From: Sapria himalayana
Taxonomy: Eukaryota; Streptophyta; Magnoliopsida; Malpighiales; Rafflesiaceae
Direction of reading: 5' to 3'
Length of the DNA stretch: 64,000 bases
Assembly (NCBI GenBank): GCA_029783825.1
Contig: JAREIK010005373.1
Location: 1-64,000, forward strand
In this document: piece after piece, positions 52,190 through 62,672 of the stretch
How positions within the stretch are numbered: the first letter of the stretch is position 1
Layout: each line of letters opens with the position of its first letter
Notes under the pieces: model-generated
Databases searched by the model: none
What the model was told of the DNA's origin: nothing
What the model saw: the letters and a program-made list of their open reading frames with translations, nothing else
Made by a program: the position numbers and the translations under genes

Positions 52190-52417
52190 ATGTTTCTGAG
52201 TTTACACATACTCACACATGCACATACATACATGCACAAGCATACATACATGCAACTGATCGCAAGGTTAAAAAAAGTGTTGTTGGAAGAGCAGCTAGAT
52301 ACAAAAAGGGCATTGGCAGATAAAAGGAAGGAGTTGGAGGTGGAGAGGAAATACAAACTAGAACTAAAGGAAGCAATGCTGATGGCCATGAAGGGACATG
52401 CTCGGGTGCTAGAGTAG
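52190..52417 (+). other. Short coiled-coil open frame in element C
   Basis: 76 codons. From residue 25 it is strongly charged and heptad-like: LKKVLLEEQLDTKRALADKR and then KELEVERKYKLELKEAML, ending HARVLE and a stop. Composition is unlike the AT-rich flanks. It precedes a block (52470-52530, attatactttatgcattgtc) that is shared with element D at about 61180-61210, so it belongs to the CACTA family or was captured before D and C split. Function unknown; the acceptor and start are not secure. Confidence 0.45.
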
Positions 52418-52429
52418 TATGTAGATATT

Positions 52430-52830
52430 GAGGAAGTGAGGGCGAGAAAGCAACGTAAATTTCACAGACAAATTATACTTTATGCATTGTCATTAGATAC
52501 ATTGATGAAGAATAAGATGTAATCAAATTTTATTATGTTTCTATTTTAACTACGTAACAAATTATATAAAAATATTTTATTAATTGATTTTATTTTTTGT
52601 TAATTATAAACAATGGTTTATAGTTTATGTTTTTATAAAAATATATAATTAAATTTTATGTAAAAAATTAAAAATGTGAAAATAATTTTGGAATGAAAAT
52701 AATTAGAGATTTTTCCCTCACTAATTTAGCTAGAGATTTTTTCCTCGATAATATAGCTAGGGAATTTTCTCTTGCTAATTTTGATAGAGAAACTATTTAC
52801 TCTTTAATTTTTGTGACAAACACATTGGAT
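52430..52830 (+). other. 3' subterminal region of element C, left part
   Basis: AT-rich block parallel to 6630-6960 in A and to the reverse complement of 60900-61200 in D. It holds four variants of ttagctaga(g/t)attttt and gctagggaatttt. It is interrupted at 52830 by hAT 2 and resumes at 55709. Confidence 0.75.
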
Positions 52831-53539
52831 TAGAGGTGTCAAATGGCCTAATTCGTGTCTTGCCTAGCCCGGCACAGCACTGGAATTTTACGTGCCCATG
52901 CCATGTCATGTTGAGTCAAACCAGGCCTCATGCTGTGCCTAGCCAAACATGGTACTGTCGCCTGGTTGGCTCAGTACCTCGGCACGAGCCGAGGTACCAA
53001 TACTGTACTACCCCATCGGGCCGAGGCTCAACCTGACTGATCTGGAAACTGGGTGAGCCCAAATCTAAACCAACCCCAACCCCAAAGGCCTATTACAAGC
53101 TTACGGCCAACATGTCAAATATTTAAAAAACAATTATTTGAAATTTAGCCGTTGGATTTTGCCTCTAATGGCTATGGGGCAGAACCCAATGACCCAAATG
53201 ATTCTGCCCCAAAAAAAATATTAAAAAATTCAAAAAAATACTTTAAAAAAATTCTAAATTTATAAAAGCCCCCCCCCCTTTCTAATTTTTATGTTTTTCA
53301 AAAACAAAAAATCTCACATTCTCTCTCTCTCAAACCTATTCCTAAAATTCTCTCTCTCGGGATTTCGGCTCGGCTTTTCTGGACTTGCAACTCAGGCTCG
53401 TCTTTAGTTGGTATTTGCATTGGTCTTTAGAAGTTAGATTTTTGGTGCACGTACTTTTCCTTTACACTACTTTATGGGTATTTCTATTTTTTCTCTCTCT
53501 ACTATTTAAATTATCCTCTTGTCTAAAAAAACCAAAAAA

Positions 53540-55053
53540 ATGACAAATACAAATGCTAATAAAATTAATTTAAATTTAGAAAATGAAAATCTTGCACAAA
53601 AGTTCGAGGCAGCTGAAACTTTGGTTTCTCTACACGTCTCAGCCCAAATATCTAAAAAATAAAAAACAAGATGGACTTCTATAGTTTGGACTCATTTTAA
53701 TATAATAAAACAAAAAAAATATTAGGGGTGAGGAATAAGAAATGACACTATGCAAATATTGTAAAAAAGTTTTAACTTATAAGAGTGCGTTTGGGACTGG
53801 ACATCTTAAAAGGCATGCCGAATTATGCACCAAAAACACATGATGCATTAGATCCTAGACAAATTCAACTCAGCTCTGCATTTTTTGAGACTGAATCTAG
53901 TTCATTCTCAAATTTTACCCGTTTCATATGCCATAGAGAGTTAGGTTGGGAAGGAATGACCAAACTTATCACATTGATGGATCTTCTAATCAGATTTTTG
54001 GAAGATCCAAGGATAGTGAGTATCATGCAGATATATTTTCAGCCTGCTTATCATAGGTTTCCTAGGTCCACATCTTGGAATGACATACTAAAATATTATA
54101 TGTTAGAAAAATAATTAATAATTAATGAATTTATGGTATATAGTAGAGTGATGTCTGTGAAGTTCGATATCTGGACTAGTCACGATGATCTATCTTATGC
54201 ATGTCTCACCGCACACTATGTAGATTCTAAATGGCATGTGAATAAAAAAAGTTTACGATTCTCTGAGATTCTCAATCCTCATGATGGGCTTGCCATTTTT
54301 GAGTGTATGATAAAAATCTTTAGAGAATATAAAATTTAAAATAAAATTTTTAGTATCACAATTGATAATGCATCTAATAATGGAGTAATGATTAATATGT
54401 TTATTAGGAATATTAGAGACGCACCATTAAGAGAGATTTTCCACATCTGATGCATGTGTCACGTGGTTAACATGATTCTCCATGTGGGGATGAAGGTGTG
54501 GTTCCTCGCTTTGGAAAATATATGTAACTCACTAAAATATATTTGCATGCCTTAAACAATTGGAGCTCGATAGTCTCTGTTTGTCTATGAATCTTAAGAA
54601 CAAAAAATTCTAATCAGATGTGAGACATTGTTTGAATTACACGTACCTAATATTGGTGTCTTGTGTTGGATACAAACACATGATATCCGACTATGTCAAT
54701 AGTAAGAGTGACGAACTTTTTATTGACGCCATTAACTGGGCTTTAGGAAATTAATTTATGAAATTTCTGAAAATTTTTTATGAGATGAACATGTGTTCAT
54801 TGGTTTATACTCCCACGATATTCATTACACTCATGTGCATATGCAACATTAGTTGGTTTATGTCAAGATATTGTTGAGGCTTTAGTATGCATGAAGAATT
54901 GGTAGGATTCGATGTTTAGCAACAAGGATCATTCTTGGACTGGGAGTGGGACTACAGTGAATACAGGGGAGTTGATTGCTGATGATGATCCATGTGATAG
55001 TGATATTGATATTGAGGTTGAGGATGATAATGATACGAGAATGGATGATTGAT
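53540..55053 (+). pseudogene. hAT transposase pseudogene, internally deleted
   Basis: ATG at 53540 (MTNTNANKINLNLENEN) with the same taa after KK as hAT 1. A frameshift after VVWTHF-like sequence (an extra a in the caaaaaaaa run) precedes a BED finger that keeps its Cys: TLCKYCKKVLTYKSAFGTGH then LKRHAELC. A tga follows within 10 codons. The core is readable in pieces: ALDPRQIQLSSAFFETESSS, VKFDIWTSHDDLSYACLTAH (54150-54220), and a TIDNASNN-type block (54360). After about 54890 it jumps to the acidic tail (SWTGSGTTVNTGELIADDDP), so roughly 200 codons, including the dimerisation domain and catalytic Glu, are gone. Confidence 0.85.
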
Positions 55054-55500
55054 GAGGTTGCTACTTGATGCTTGATGGTTGATGATTACCGGATTGCGAC
55101 ATGCCGACAACTACACTTTTGTTATAGTTATGCTTTTCCTTATGAGTTATGATTGATTCTGATTTTTGATTTCGATGTTTTGTACGTATTTTTTAATTTC
55201 ATTGTATTTGGTTTAGTTTAGCCATTTGGAACTTGGCTTTGTGAGTGTGACTTTGTTATTTTTGTTAAATAAATTGTGTTTGTTTTATTTTTATTTTTAA
55301 TAATTTCATTAAAAATTCTAAAATATAATTCTAATAAATTATAATCTAATTAAAACATAATTTAAACAAATAACATAAAAAAATAAACTTTATAACTATT
55401 CAAATATTTATAATTTACAATTTAAAAATTTTTAAACATTATCTAATTTATATTTTATAATTACATAAATACTCTAAACAAAAAATAAAGAAAAATTTAA
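55054..55500 (+). other. 3' UTR of hAT element 2
   Basis: AT-rich non-coding DNA between the transposase tail and the GC-rich 3' terminal region. Nothing else recognised. Confidence 0.6.
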
Positions 55501-55708
55501 ATTTTTTTAAACCTCCTTGTAAAGGCCTGACCAGGCATGACCTAAAATCGATCGTGCCAACCGGGCCATACCGAGCCTTGCTTGAAATAACCGTGGAGGG
55601 CCAGGTATCGCATGGTTACTATAGACGTGGCTAGCATGGCACGAAAGCATGGTTGGGCCTACAAAAACCATGTTGAGCCGGCCTAGCACGACCCATTTGA
55701 TAGTTCTA

Positions 55709-55822
55709 CTTTAGATTGGGAAAGGTTCCATTGTTAATCCATCGTTATATCCACTTTAGATATAGAAAAACTCCATTTAGCTAGGAAATTTTTACAAGCT
55801 ATTTGTGATTTTTCTTTTAGTG
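55709..55822 (+). other. 3' terminal inverted repeat of element C, right part
   Basis: Resumption of the subterminal region after hAT 2: ccatttagctaggaaattt, then gtgatttttcttttagtg, ending at 55822. The reverse complement begins cactaaaagaaaaatcac. Confidence 0.85.
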
Positions 55823-56602
55823 ATCTCAATCTATCTATCTATATATTTGTTTATATCTCTATGTATGTATTTATTTATCTATCTATCTATATATTTATCA
55901 ATTTATCAATCTATCTATCGATCTATCCGAGTCTATCAATCTATCTATAAATCTGTCTATCAAACTATCTATCATTCTGTATATCAATCTTTTTATCAAT
56001 CAATTAATCAATCTGTCTATCTATCAGTTTATTAATATTTCTATCAATCTATCTATGTTTCTATCTATCTATCTACTTATCTAGCTAAAAATTTGTTTAT
56101 CTATCTATCTATCTGCCTATCAATCTATCAAAAAATTTGTCTATCAATCTATCTTTCTATCTATCTATCTGTCTATTTATCTATCTGTTTATCTATCTTT
56201 CTATCTTTCTGGTCTATCTATTTGTCTATTTATCTATCAATCTTTCTGTTTATCTATTATTATGCCTCTCTATCTGTCAGTCTTTATATCTATCTATCTA
56301 TCAATCTATCTATCTATCTATCTATTTGTCTATCTATCTATCTGCCAATCTATCTATTTGTCAATCAATCAATCATTCATTCTATCTGTATGTCTATCTA
56401 TCTATATATCTATCTATTAGTCTAGCTATCTATATATCAATCAATCAATCGATTTGTCTTTCTATTTGTCTATCTATCAATCTATATATTTATCTCACTA
56501 TCTATCACTCTATCTCTCTATATGTCTATCTATCTTCTTATCTATCTGTCTATCTATCTGTCTGTCTATCGACCTATCTATCTATCTACCAATCTATTTG
56601 TT

Positions 56603-56635
<33 letters not shown>

Positions 56636-56877
56636 ATATTTCTATCTTTTTATTTGTCTATCTATCAATCTTTAAATCTATATGTCTATCTATCTCTCTA
56701 CTTATTTGTATATTTATTTGTCTATCTATAATTATCTATCTTTTTATCAATCAATCTACCTATCAACTATCTATCTGCCTATCAATCTATCTATCTATCT
56801 GTCTATCAATCTATTTATCAATATGTCTATCTATCAATCTATCTATCAATCATTTTTTCTATCTATCTATTTATTTA

Positions 56878-56936
<59 letters not shown>

Positions 56937-57331
56937 ATCTATCTATCTATATAGCTATATGTCTATCAATCTATCTATATATTTTTCTATATATTTGTTT
57001 ATATATTTGTTAATATATCTATCTGTCTAAATAACTATTTATCTATCTATCTATTTGTCTATCTATATATCTATCTGGCAATCTATCGGTCTATCTTTAT
57101 GTTGATCTATCTAGCTATCTTTCTATTTTTCAATTTGTCAATCTATATATCTATATATCTATATATCTATATATCTATATATCTATATATCTATATATCT
57201 ATATATCTATATATCTATATATCTGTGTGTCTATCTATTTCTCTATCTAATATATATTTATATGTCTATTTATATGTTTTTCTCTCTCTATCTACTTACC
57301 TATCTTTCTATCTGTTTGTCTGTCTATCTAT

Positions 57332-57381
<50 letters not shown>

Positions 57382-58113
57382 CTATCTACCTAACTATCTA
57401 TCTATCTCTCTATCAATCTATCTATAAATCTATCAATCTTTATATCAATATTCCTATCAGTGTCTATCTATCTATCTATCTATCAAGCAATCTATCTATA
57501 TTTCTATCTATATGTCAACCTATCTATCTATGAATATGTCTATCTTTCTATTTATCAATCTAACTTTCAATTTGTCTATCAATCTATCTATCACTCGGTA
57601 TATCAATTTGTCTATAAATCTATCTATCTGTCTTTATGTCTCTATGTCAATCTATCTATCTATCTGTTTGTCTATTTATCTGTCTATTTATCTATCTATT
57701 TATATAAATTATCTATCTGTATATCTTTTTGTCTATCTATATGTGTATCTATTTGTCTATCTATCTTTTTATCAAACTATCTGCCTAACTATCTATCAAT
57801 ATGTCTATCTGTCTGTCTATCATTTTGACTATTAATATTTTTATCAATCTACCTATCAATCTATCAATCAATCTATCTATCTATCTATCCATCTATTTAT
57901 CTATCTATCTATCTATCTATCTGTATATCTATTTGTATCTATCTATCTATCTATCTATATATCTTTTTATCTATATGTCTATCTATTTGTCTATCTATAT
58001 ATCTATATATCTATATATCTATATATCTATATATCTATATCTTTCTATCAATCAATCAATCTATCTGTCTGTCTGTCTGTCTATCTATGTAAATATCTTG
58101 TGATCTATCAATC
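55823..58113 (+). repeat. TATC tetranucleotide array, 2.3 kb
   Basis: Continues the TATC array of 34114-41188 in the same orientation on the far side of element C. Contains (at)n at 56880-56934 and 57336-57380 and two runs of the octamer tatatatc (57141-57222 and about 57985-58038). It ends at the truncated end of element E. Confidence 0.96.
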
Positions 58114-58559
58114 TATCTATATGGGATTTTCCCATCGCTAAAATAGAATAATGACAAATTAATGATGAAAATTATCCCAATCTAAAGTGCTCTTCATAAA
58201 ATATTAATGAGAAAAATCCCTAGCAAATTTTTTAATGACGGAAATTGCATAGCTAATTATAATTTTTCCCTTGCTATTTTTGATTGTAATTAAGAATAGT
58301 AATTAATATTTTTCGATTGAAAATGTACAGAAAATTATCTAGCTAAATTAGCTATGGAAAATTTCCTTCCAATTTTAATTCCAAACTATTTTAATAATTT
58401 TATTTTTTTACAAAATATTTAATTACATATTTTTAAATTTTTATATAAAATTGAATAAAAACATATTCCATAAACATTATTTAAATTAACAAAAAGAAAA
58501 AGCAGGTAATAAACTATTCTGATACAATAGTTACATAGTTAAAACAAAAATATAACATA

Positions 58560-58790
58560 GGTATATAATTATTTTAAATTAAATCATCATCCTCATCATA
58601 TGATGCATTTGTGATAGGTTCTCATGTGTGGATACTCTACAGGAACTCTGTGTGCTATCTATCTTGTTAAGGCTGCTAACTTTGACTCCATATAGGTCAT
58701 CTCCTATTGTATTGCATTCTTCAATTTTTTCATCTTATCATTCACTTCTTTCATTTTCTACATGTACATCAATTCAAACATAAATGATAC
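58560..58790 (-). pseudogene. TNPA-like C-terminal exon of element E
   Basis: On the minus strand: KKLKNAIQ-type coiled coil, then EMTYMESKLAALTR (about 58660-58710), matching the MESK/MYGVIV block of C and D, and the final MRTYHKCII-type exon before the 3' UTR. Stops are present. It is colinear with 63430-63760 in D. Confidence 0.65.
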
Positions 58791-59005
58791 GAAGATTGGA
58801 AAGTTATTAATTTAGCAAAATTATATATATAACCATCACTTATATAGCATTTACCAATATGAATAAAGAATTCTGATTCAGATAATTATGTAGTTTTGCA
58901 GCACATATATATCATTTACCAATCATTGTGCAAGATTTTATCCATAAAACAAATATTGAATTTCCAACAACCTATTTTAGAACATGGAAGAAATAAAATA
59001 ATTAC

Positions 59006-59146
59006 CCAATAGCTATTAGAATAATCACCAAGAGAGAATCCAATAACAGATTGATGACCACTACTGAAGCCATATGGCACATCGTGAGAATGAAGCCTGT
59101 ATTTGGTCTTCTCATACATTAGCTTCAGAACTAACCCGTACATAAT
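59006..59146 (-). pseudogene. Captured exon of an SDF2-like (stromal cell-derived factor 2) gene
   Basis: Minus-strand exon of 47 codons bounded by a good acceptor (cttcatccag before attatg) and a donor (tgg then gtaatt). It reads YGLVLKLMYEKTKYRLHSHD, VPYGFSSGHQSVIGF and DYSNSYW. This is the first MIR-domain segment of SDF2 family proteins, where the pattern is TYGSxxKLxHExTKxRLHSHDVPYGSGSGQQSVTGF...DSNSYW. SDF2 is a secretory-pathway protein of ER quality control. Only this exon is seen, embedded in CACTA element E, with no stop inside, so the capture is fairly young or lightly decayed. Confidence 0.88.
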
Positions 59147-59309
59147 CTGGATGAAGAAATCAACATTACTCAGATGAAATATTTTAGTTTATTGAACTTG
59201 CACGATACTAGAATCAAACATCATATTTGATATTCATGATGCATTTTAGTTTTGAACAATAAGGATCAAAAAATACATAAAAAATTTCAATTTATATAAA
59301 ATATAGAGC

Positions 59310-59470
59310 TCATGAAATATTTTGGCTTCCAATCCAGCAAGGTTTCTCACTTGTGATTCCATCAATTAGGTATATCTTTATGAATTCACCTGTAGGGCGG
59401 GTAGATTCTATGTTTTTAACCTCAATTCCTTCCAAAGAAGTGATTGATGTTGATGCAAAGGATGTCCAAT
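59310..59470 (-). pseudogene. Exon-like fragment, protein not identified
   Basis: The minus-strand frame reads FASTSITSLEGIEVKNIEST, then RPTGEFIKIYLIDGITSEKP and CWIGSQNIS before tga at 59310-59312. It has balanced amino-acid use unlike the flanking AT-rich noise, and lies between the SDF2 exon (same strand) and the topoisomerase fragment (opposite strand). I do not recognise it. It may be a third captured exon, or translated noise. Confidence 0.4.
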
Positions 59471-59499
59471 CCATGTCTAAGTTAAGATACAAAAAAATT

Positions 59500-59754
59500 G
59501 AAAACATCAAGAAGATTCTTGGGCTGAAATAGCATAAGCAGTATGATAGTGTGAAAGCAAAAAGATATGGTCATCTCATGATAATGGCAGATCAGGATCA
59601 TGATGGCTCGCACATTAAAGGTTTAGTAATCAATTTCATTTACTATTACTAGCCATCTTTGCTTAGGGTTCCATCATTCTTAGTCGATTTTATCACCCTA
59701 ATCATGAAGGCAACACATATAAGTGGAAGAGTTGTACCCTTCTACACCAATTGA
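59500..59754 (+). pseudogene. TOP2: Captured fragment of DNA topoisomerase II
   Basis: One frame of 85 codons reads ENIKKILGLK, stop, HKQYDSVKAKRYGHLMIMAD, QDHDGSHIKGLVINFIYYY, stop, PSLLRVPSFLVDFITLIMKA and on to VVPFYTN and tga. The block RYGHLMIMxDQDHDGSHIKG is the TOPRIM motif of eukaryotic type II topoisomerase, whose DQDHDGSHIKG binds the catalytic metal. The second stop replaces the conserved Trp of (F/Y)WPSLL (tgg to tag). The fragment is on the opposite strand to the surrounding element E and to the SDF2 exon. It covers about 6% of the enzyme and cannot be functional. Confidence 0.93.
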
Positions 59755-60541
59755 GTTTATCACATAATACTTTAACCAACTGAGGAAGATGTTCATCATG
59801 CACAACTTAATGAAAAAGTGAACTGCAATAGCTACTAAAAAATGTCATCATATCTGCTACAAATATAGCGATAGCAATAGCTTCAAATATTATCACCTAA
59901 AAATGGAAAAAAACTTTGGATGCCTTCCCTCATAAACACAAACTATGATGCATAAGTGCTGGTAGAATTATAGTGATCAAGAGGGTAGCGGCACTAACTG
60001 ACTAAGAAGGGAGTCAGTAGCAGAAAGGTGGTAATGGCGACACTAATAGTGCTGGCACAGAAAATAACAGCTAAGACTAAGGTCTTAGCTGTTATTTTCT
60101 ACCGACTTTATGATGGGCCAAAACAACATATTCAAACCTTTTAGTTATGCAAACAATAAGTCTACCTAATAAGGACTCATAATTTAACTAAGAAAACTAA
60201 AAATAATCAGCATTCTTCATGCATATTTTTGCCTAGTAATATTCATGATCACCAAACCAACATAACCCCACCAGATATTAAATGCAAACCCCAACTTAAC
60301 AAATCTGAAACAAATTATAGTGTGATTTATGCTACACACCAGATACGCATAAAGAAGCAACAAAAAAATACATCTTGTTCCACTCAATGGCTTGCACTTC
60401 ATTAACTGGTTAATCTTATCGTCTATGATTCCTTTTTACATGAATGGAAATAATCAGATCTCATCTTCTTTCATGCCTTACTTTTAACTCTGATATAATG
60501 TTGTGTTTAAAATATTTATAAAAATGTTACATATATATAAA
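59755..60541. other. Unidentified sequence of element E with one perfect hairpin
   Basis: No recognisable coding sequence. A 61-codon minus-strand open frame (60217-60402) is hydrophobic but has no family signature. The segment ends where the CACTACAAGAA terminus of D begins. Confidence 0.4.
60059..60100. repeat. Perfect 19-bp inverted repeat with 4-base loop
   Basis: Arm agaaaataacagctaagac (60059-60077), loop taag, and its exact complement gtcttagctgttattttct (60082-60100). No T-run follows, and there is no nearby gene, so it is not a terminator call. It may be a tiny foldback element or a replication-slippage palindrome. Confidence 0.95.
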
Positions 60542-61180
60542 CACTACAAGAATATGCCATATAACTAGGGATAATTCCATAGTTAAATGGGCATTTTTCA
60601 TCACCAAACCGAACATAGCGACAGATTAATGATGGAACTATTCCCAATTTAAAGAGCCCATCACTAAAATTTAGCGATGAAAAGTTTTCCTAGCTAATAA
60701 TTTAGCGATGAAAAAAATCCCTAGCTAAAATAGCAAGCTAAATGATAGTTTCCGCCGCTAAACAGATATAATGATGGAAGCTTTCCCTAACTAAAGTGCT
60801 CGTTGCTAAATATTAGCGACGTAAAAAGTCACTAGCAAAATAAATTTAGCGACGGTAAAAATCCCTTGCTAAAATAAAGTTATCCCTAACTTAATTAGCT
60901 AGGAAAAATTCCCAAGCTAATTTAGCAAGGGATTTTTCCCTTGCTAATTAAGGGAATTGTACCTATCTATTTTAATTTTAAAACTATTTTCAGAATTTGA
61001 TTTATTTTAAAATTTTTTAATTAAATAATTTAATATTTTTATATAAAATTGAATAAAAATAGAAACTATAAATGATAATTTAAAATTTAAAAAAAATCAT
61101 TTAATAACTTATTCTAATATAATATTTTACATAATTAAAACAAAAAAATAACAAAATCTTATTACATCTTATTCATCAAT
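60542..61180 (-). other. 3' terminal and subterminal region of CACTA element D
   Basis: At least ten copies of words such as ttagcgatgaaaa, tcc(c/t)tagctaa and gctaattaaggg in both orientations, the densest subterminal repeat set in the window. This arrangement is what TNPA-type proteins bind in En/Spm. 60960-61180 is AT-rich 3' UTR. Confidence 0.8.
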
Positions 61181-62570
61181 ATATCTACTGACAGTGCATA
61201 AAGTATAATCTATCCAGGCACTAACACTGCTTTCTCTCCCTATGTTCCTTTGATCACCAACTTTTTGCTGTGAAAAAGTTGTTCGAGTCACTGTGCGTCA
61301 TGTCTAGTAAATAATCCTTTCACTTATACAAGATTCGTATGTGGAACTTTATACCATATTAGTAAGAAATTTAAACCACTCAATCAAAGCAAAATAAATA
61401 AAAAAAAGCTATGTTTTTATAAATATATAATACTACAGTGTATATGTACATATATTACTAGCATTTCATTGGCACATATATTATTGCAATATAGGTACAT
61501 ATAAACTGTAGTATTATGTGCACATATATACTGAGTATCTATATACTCAGAATATATGGACATAAAATACAATAGTATTATACGTACGTATATACTGCAT
61601 TTGTTGCTATTGCCACTAGTGCCGCTGCCACTATTACCGTCACTGCTACCGCCATTACTGCCGATACCACCACTACTACCACAACACTGCCATTGCTAAT
61701 AATAAAAGTAGGGTGGCTGATGATGCTCGACTGACGAACTTAAGATTGAGAGAGTTTTTGATGAGGCAACGAGCTACTTCTCCCAAAATAGGACCCGATA
61801 TTCATCCTGGACCAAAATTACACGATACTACATGAGCATCATCATCATCATCATTCTAAGACTTAGTACAATTAGAACCAATTATTGTAGAACCTAGAGA
61901 AAACAAAACTTTTTTACTCATATGTTCACTTTGTACCATGTGATAATTACATATTAATACAATTACTAAGATTTTTAAGACCGACTTCTAGATTCCTGGC
62001 TAGTAAGGACCAGAAATATATTCATCTCACATCTTTAGGAAAAGTCTAATATCCATGGCTTTTATTACCTACACAGTGAGCAAAGCATGATGATGACCAG
62101 ACCAGTTTGAGCAATTATATATTTAAAAGTGTGTCTGTGTGTAAATGGGTGTGTACGTATGAAAATATATACATGTCTACAAATAAATATATGCACCCAC
62201 TTATGTATATACTCGGTATATACGTACGTATATACTACATTATATAAGTGCATATATACAAAGTATATATGTATTATATACTACAGTATAAAGTATGTAT
62301 ATACCGAGTATATACAAACGTATATACTATAGTATATATGAACATATATACTGAGTATATACGTACAAATATACTAATTATATACGAACATATATACTGA
62401 ATATATACGTACAAATATAATCAATATATACGAACATATATACTCGGTATATACGTACTTATATACTCAGTATATAAGTAGATATATACTTAGTATATAC
62501 ATATGTTGATACCAAGTATATATGTACGTAAATACTATAATATTATATGTACATATATATAATCACATAG
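61181..62570. repeat. AT-rich region of element D with palindromic 46-bp repeats
   Basis: 61430-61600 and 62200-62560 consist of short palindromes such as tatatactgagtatata and tatatacgtacgtatata. In 62340-62477 a 46-base unit starting gaacatatatact repeats at 62340, 62386 and 62432. Between them are a ccgcc/cact trinucleotide-like stretch (61605-61690) and an exon-like piece on the + strand near 61733-61830 (DARLTNLRLREFLMRQ), not identified. Open frames at 62065-62332 are low complexity. Confidence 0.75.
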
Positions 62571-62672
62571 CCTTAGATGACACACACACTTATACTTTCA
62601 TGCAAATACACATTTTATCAAAGACAACAGAAGAAAATAATATAAGACTTAAAAAACATGCATATAGGTCTC

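Larger units (their letters stand above)
52831..55708 (+). mobile_element. hAT element 2 (plus strand), both ends visible, inactive
   Basis: The 5' end tagaggtgtcaaatggcc (52831) is nearly identical to hAT 1. The 3' end atttgatagttcta (55695-55708) is a degenerate inverted copy (reverse complement tagaactatcaaat), preceded by a GC-rich 55510-55690 region. The flanking octamers cattggat (52823-52830) and ctttagat (55709-55716) match at six of eight positions, a plausible decayed 8-bp target duplication. Inside is a broken transposase. It lies within the 3' subterminal repeats of element C, so it is younger than C. Confidence 0.85.
41189..55822 (+). mobile_element. CACTA element C, both termini present, gene-capturing, nested insertions
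   Basis: The left terminus cactaaaagaaaa (41189) and the reverse complement of the right terminus (55810-55822) share the 13-base string cactaaaagaaaa. Subterminal motifs (tagctaggga, tttagcgatg) line both ends. The flanking trinucleotides are atg (41186-41188) and atc (55823-55825), a near match for the 3-bp duplication expected of CACTA. TNP2, DUF4218 and DUF4216 are absent, so it is non-autonomous. It carries TNPA-like exons, a captured SmF gene (49614-52109), other exon-like pieces, and two hAT elements. TATC repeats lie on both sides. Confidence 0.88.
58114..60541 (-). mobile_element. CACTA element E, 3' part in reverse orientation, terminus truncated
   Basis: 58114 onward (atgggattttcccatcgcta) aligns with base 47 onward of the end of element D (60542), so the first 45-50 bases, including CACTA, are missing. 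58380-58790 on the minus strand holds the family's 3' UTR and a TNPA-like C-terminal exon (EMKEVNDKMKK coiled coil, near 58735-58775). Beyond that are captured host fragments (SDF2-like, topoisomerase II). The element is cut at 60541 by the end of D. Confidence 0.75.

Noticed and set aside
60059..60100. Rho-independent-type terminator
   Set aside because: Plant nuclear DNA, no T-run after the hairpin, and no upstream gene on that strand.
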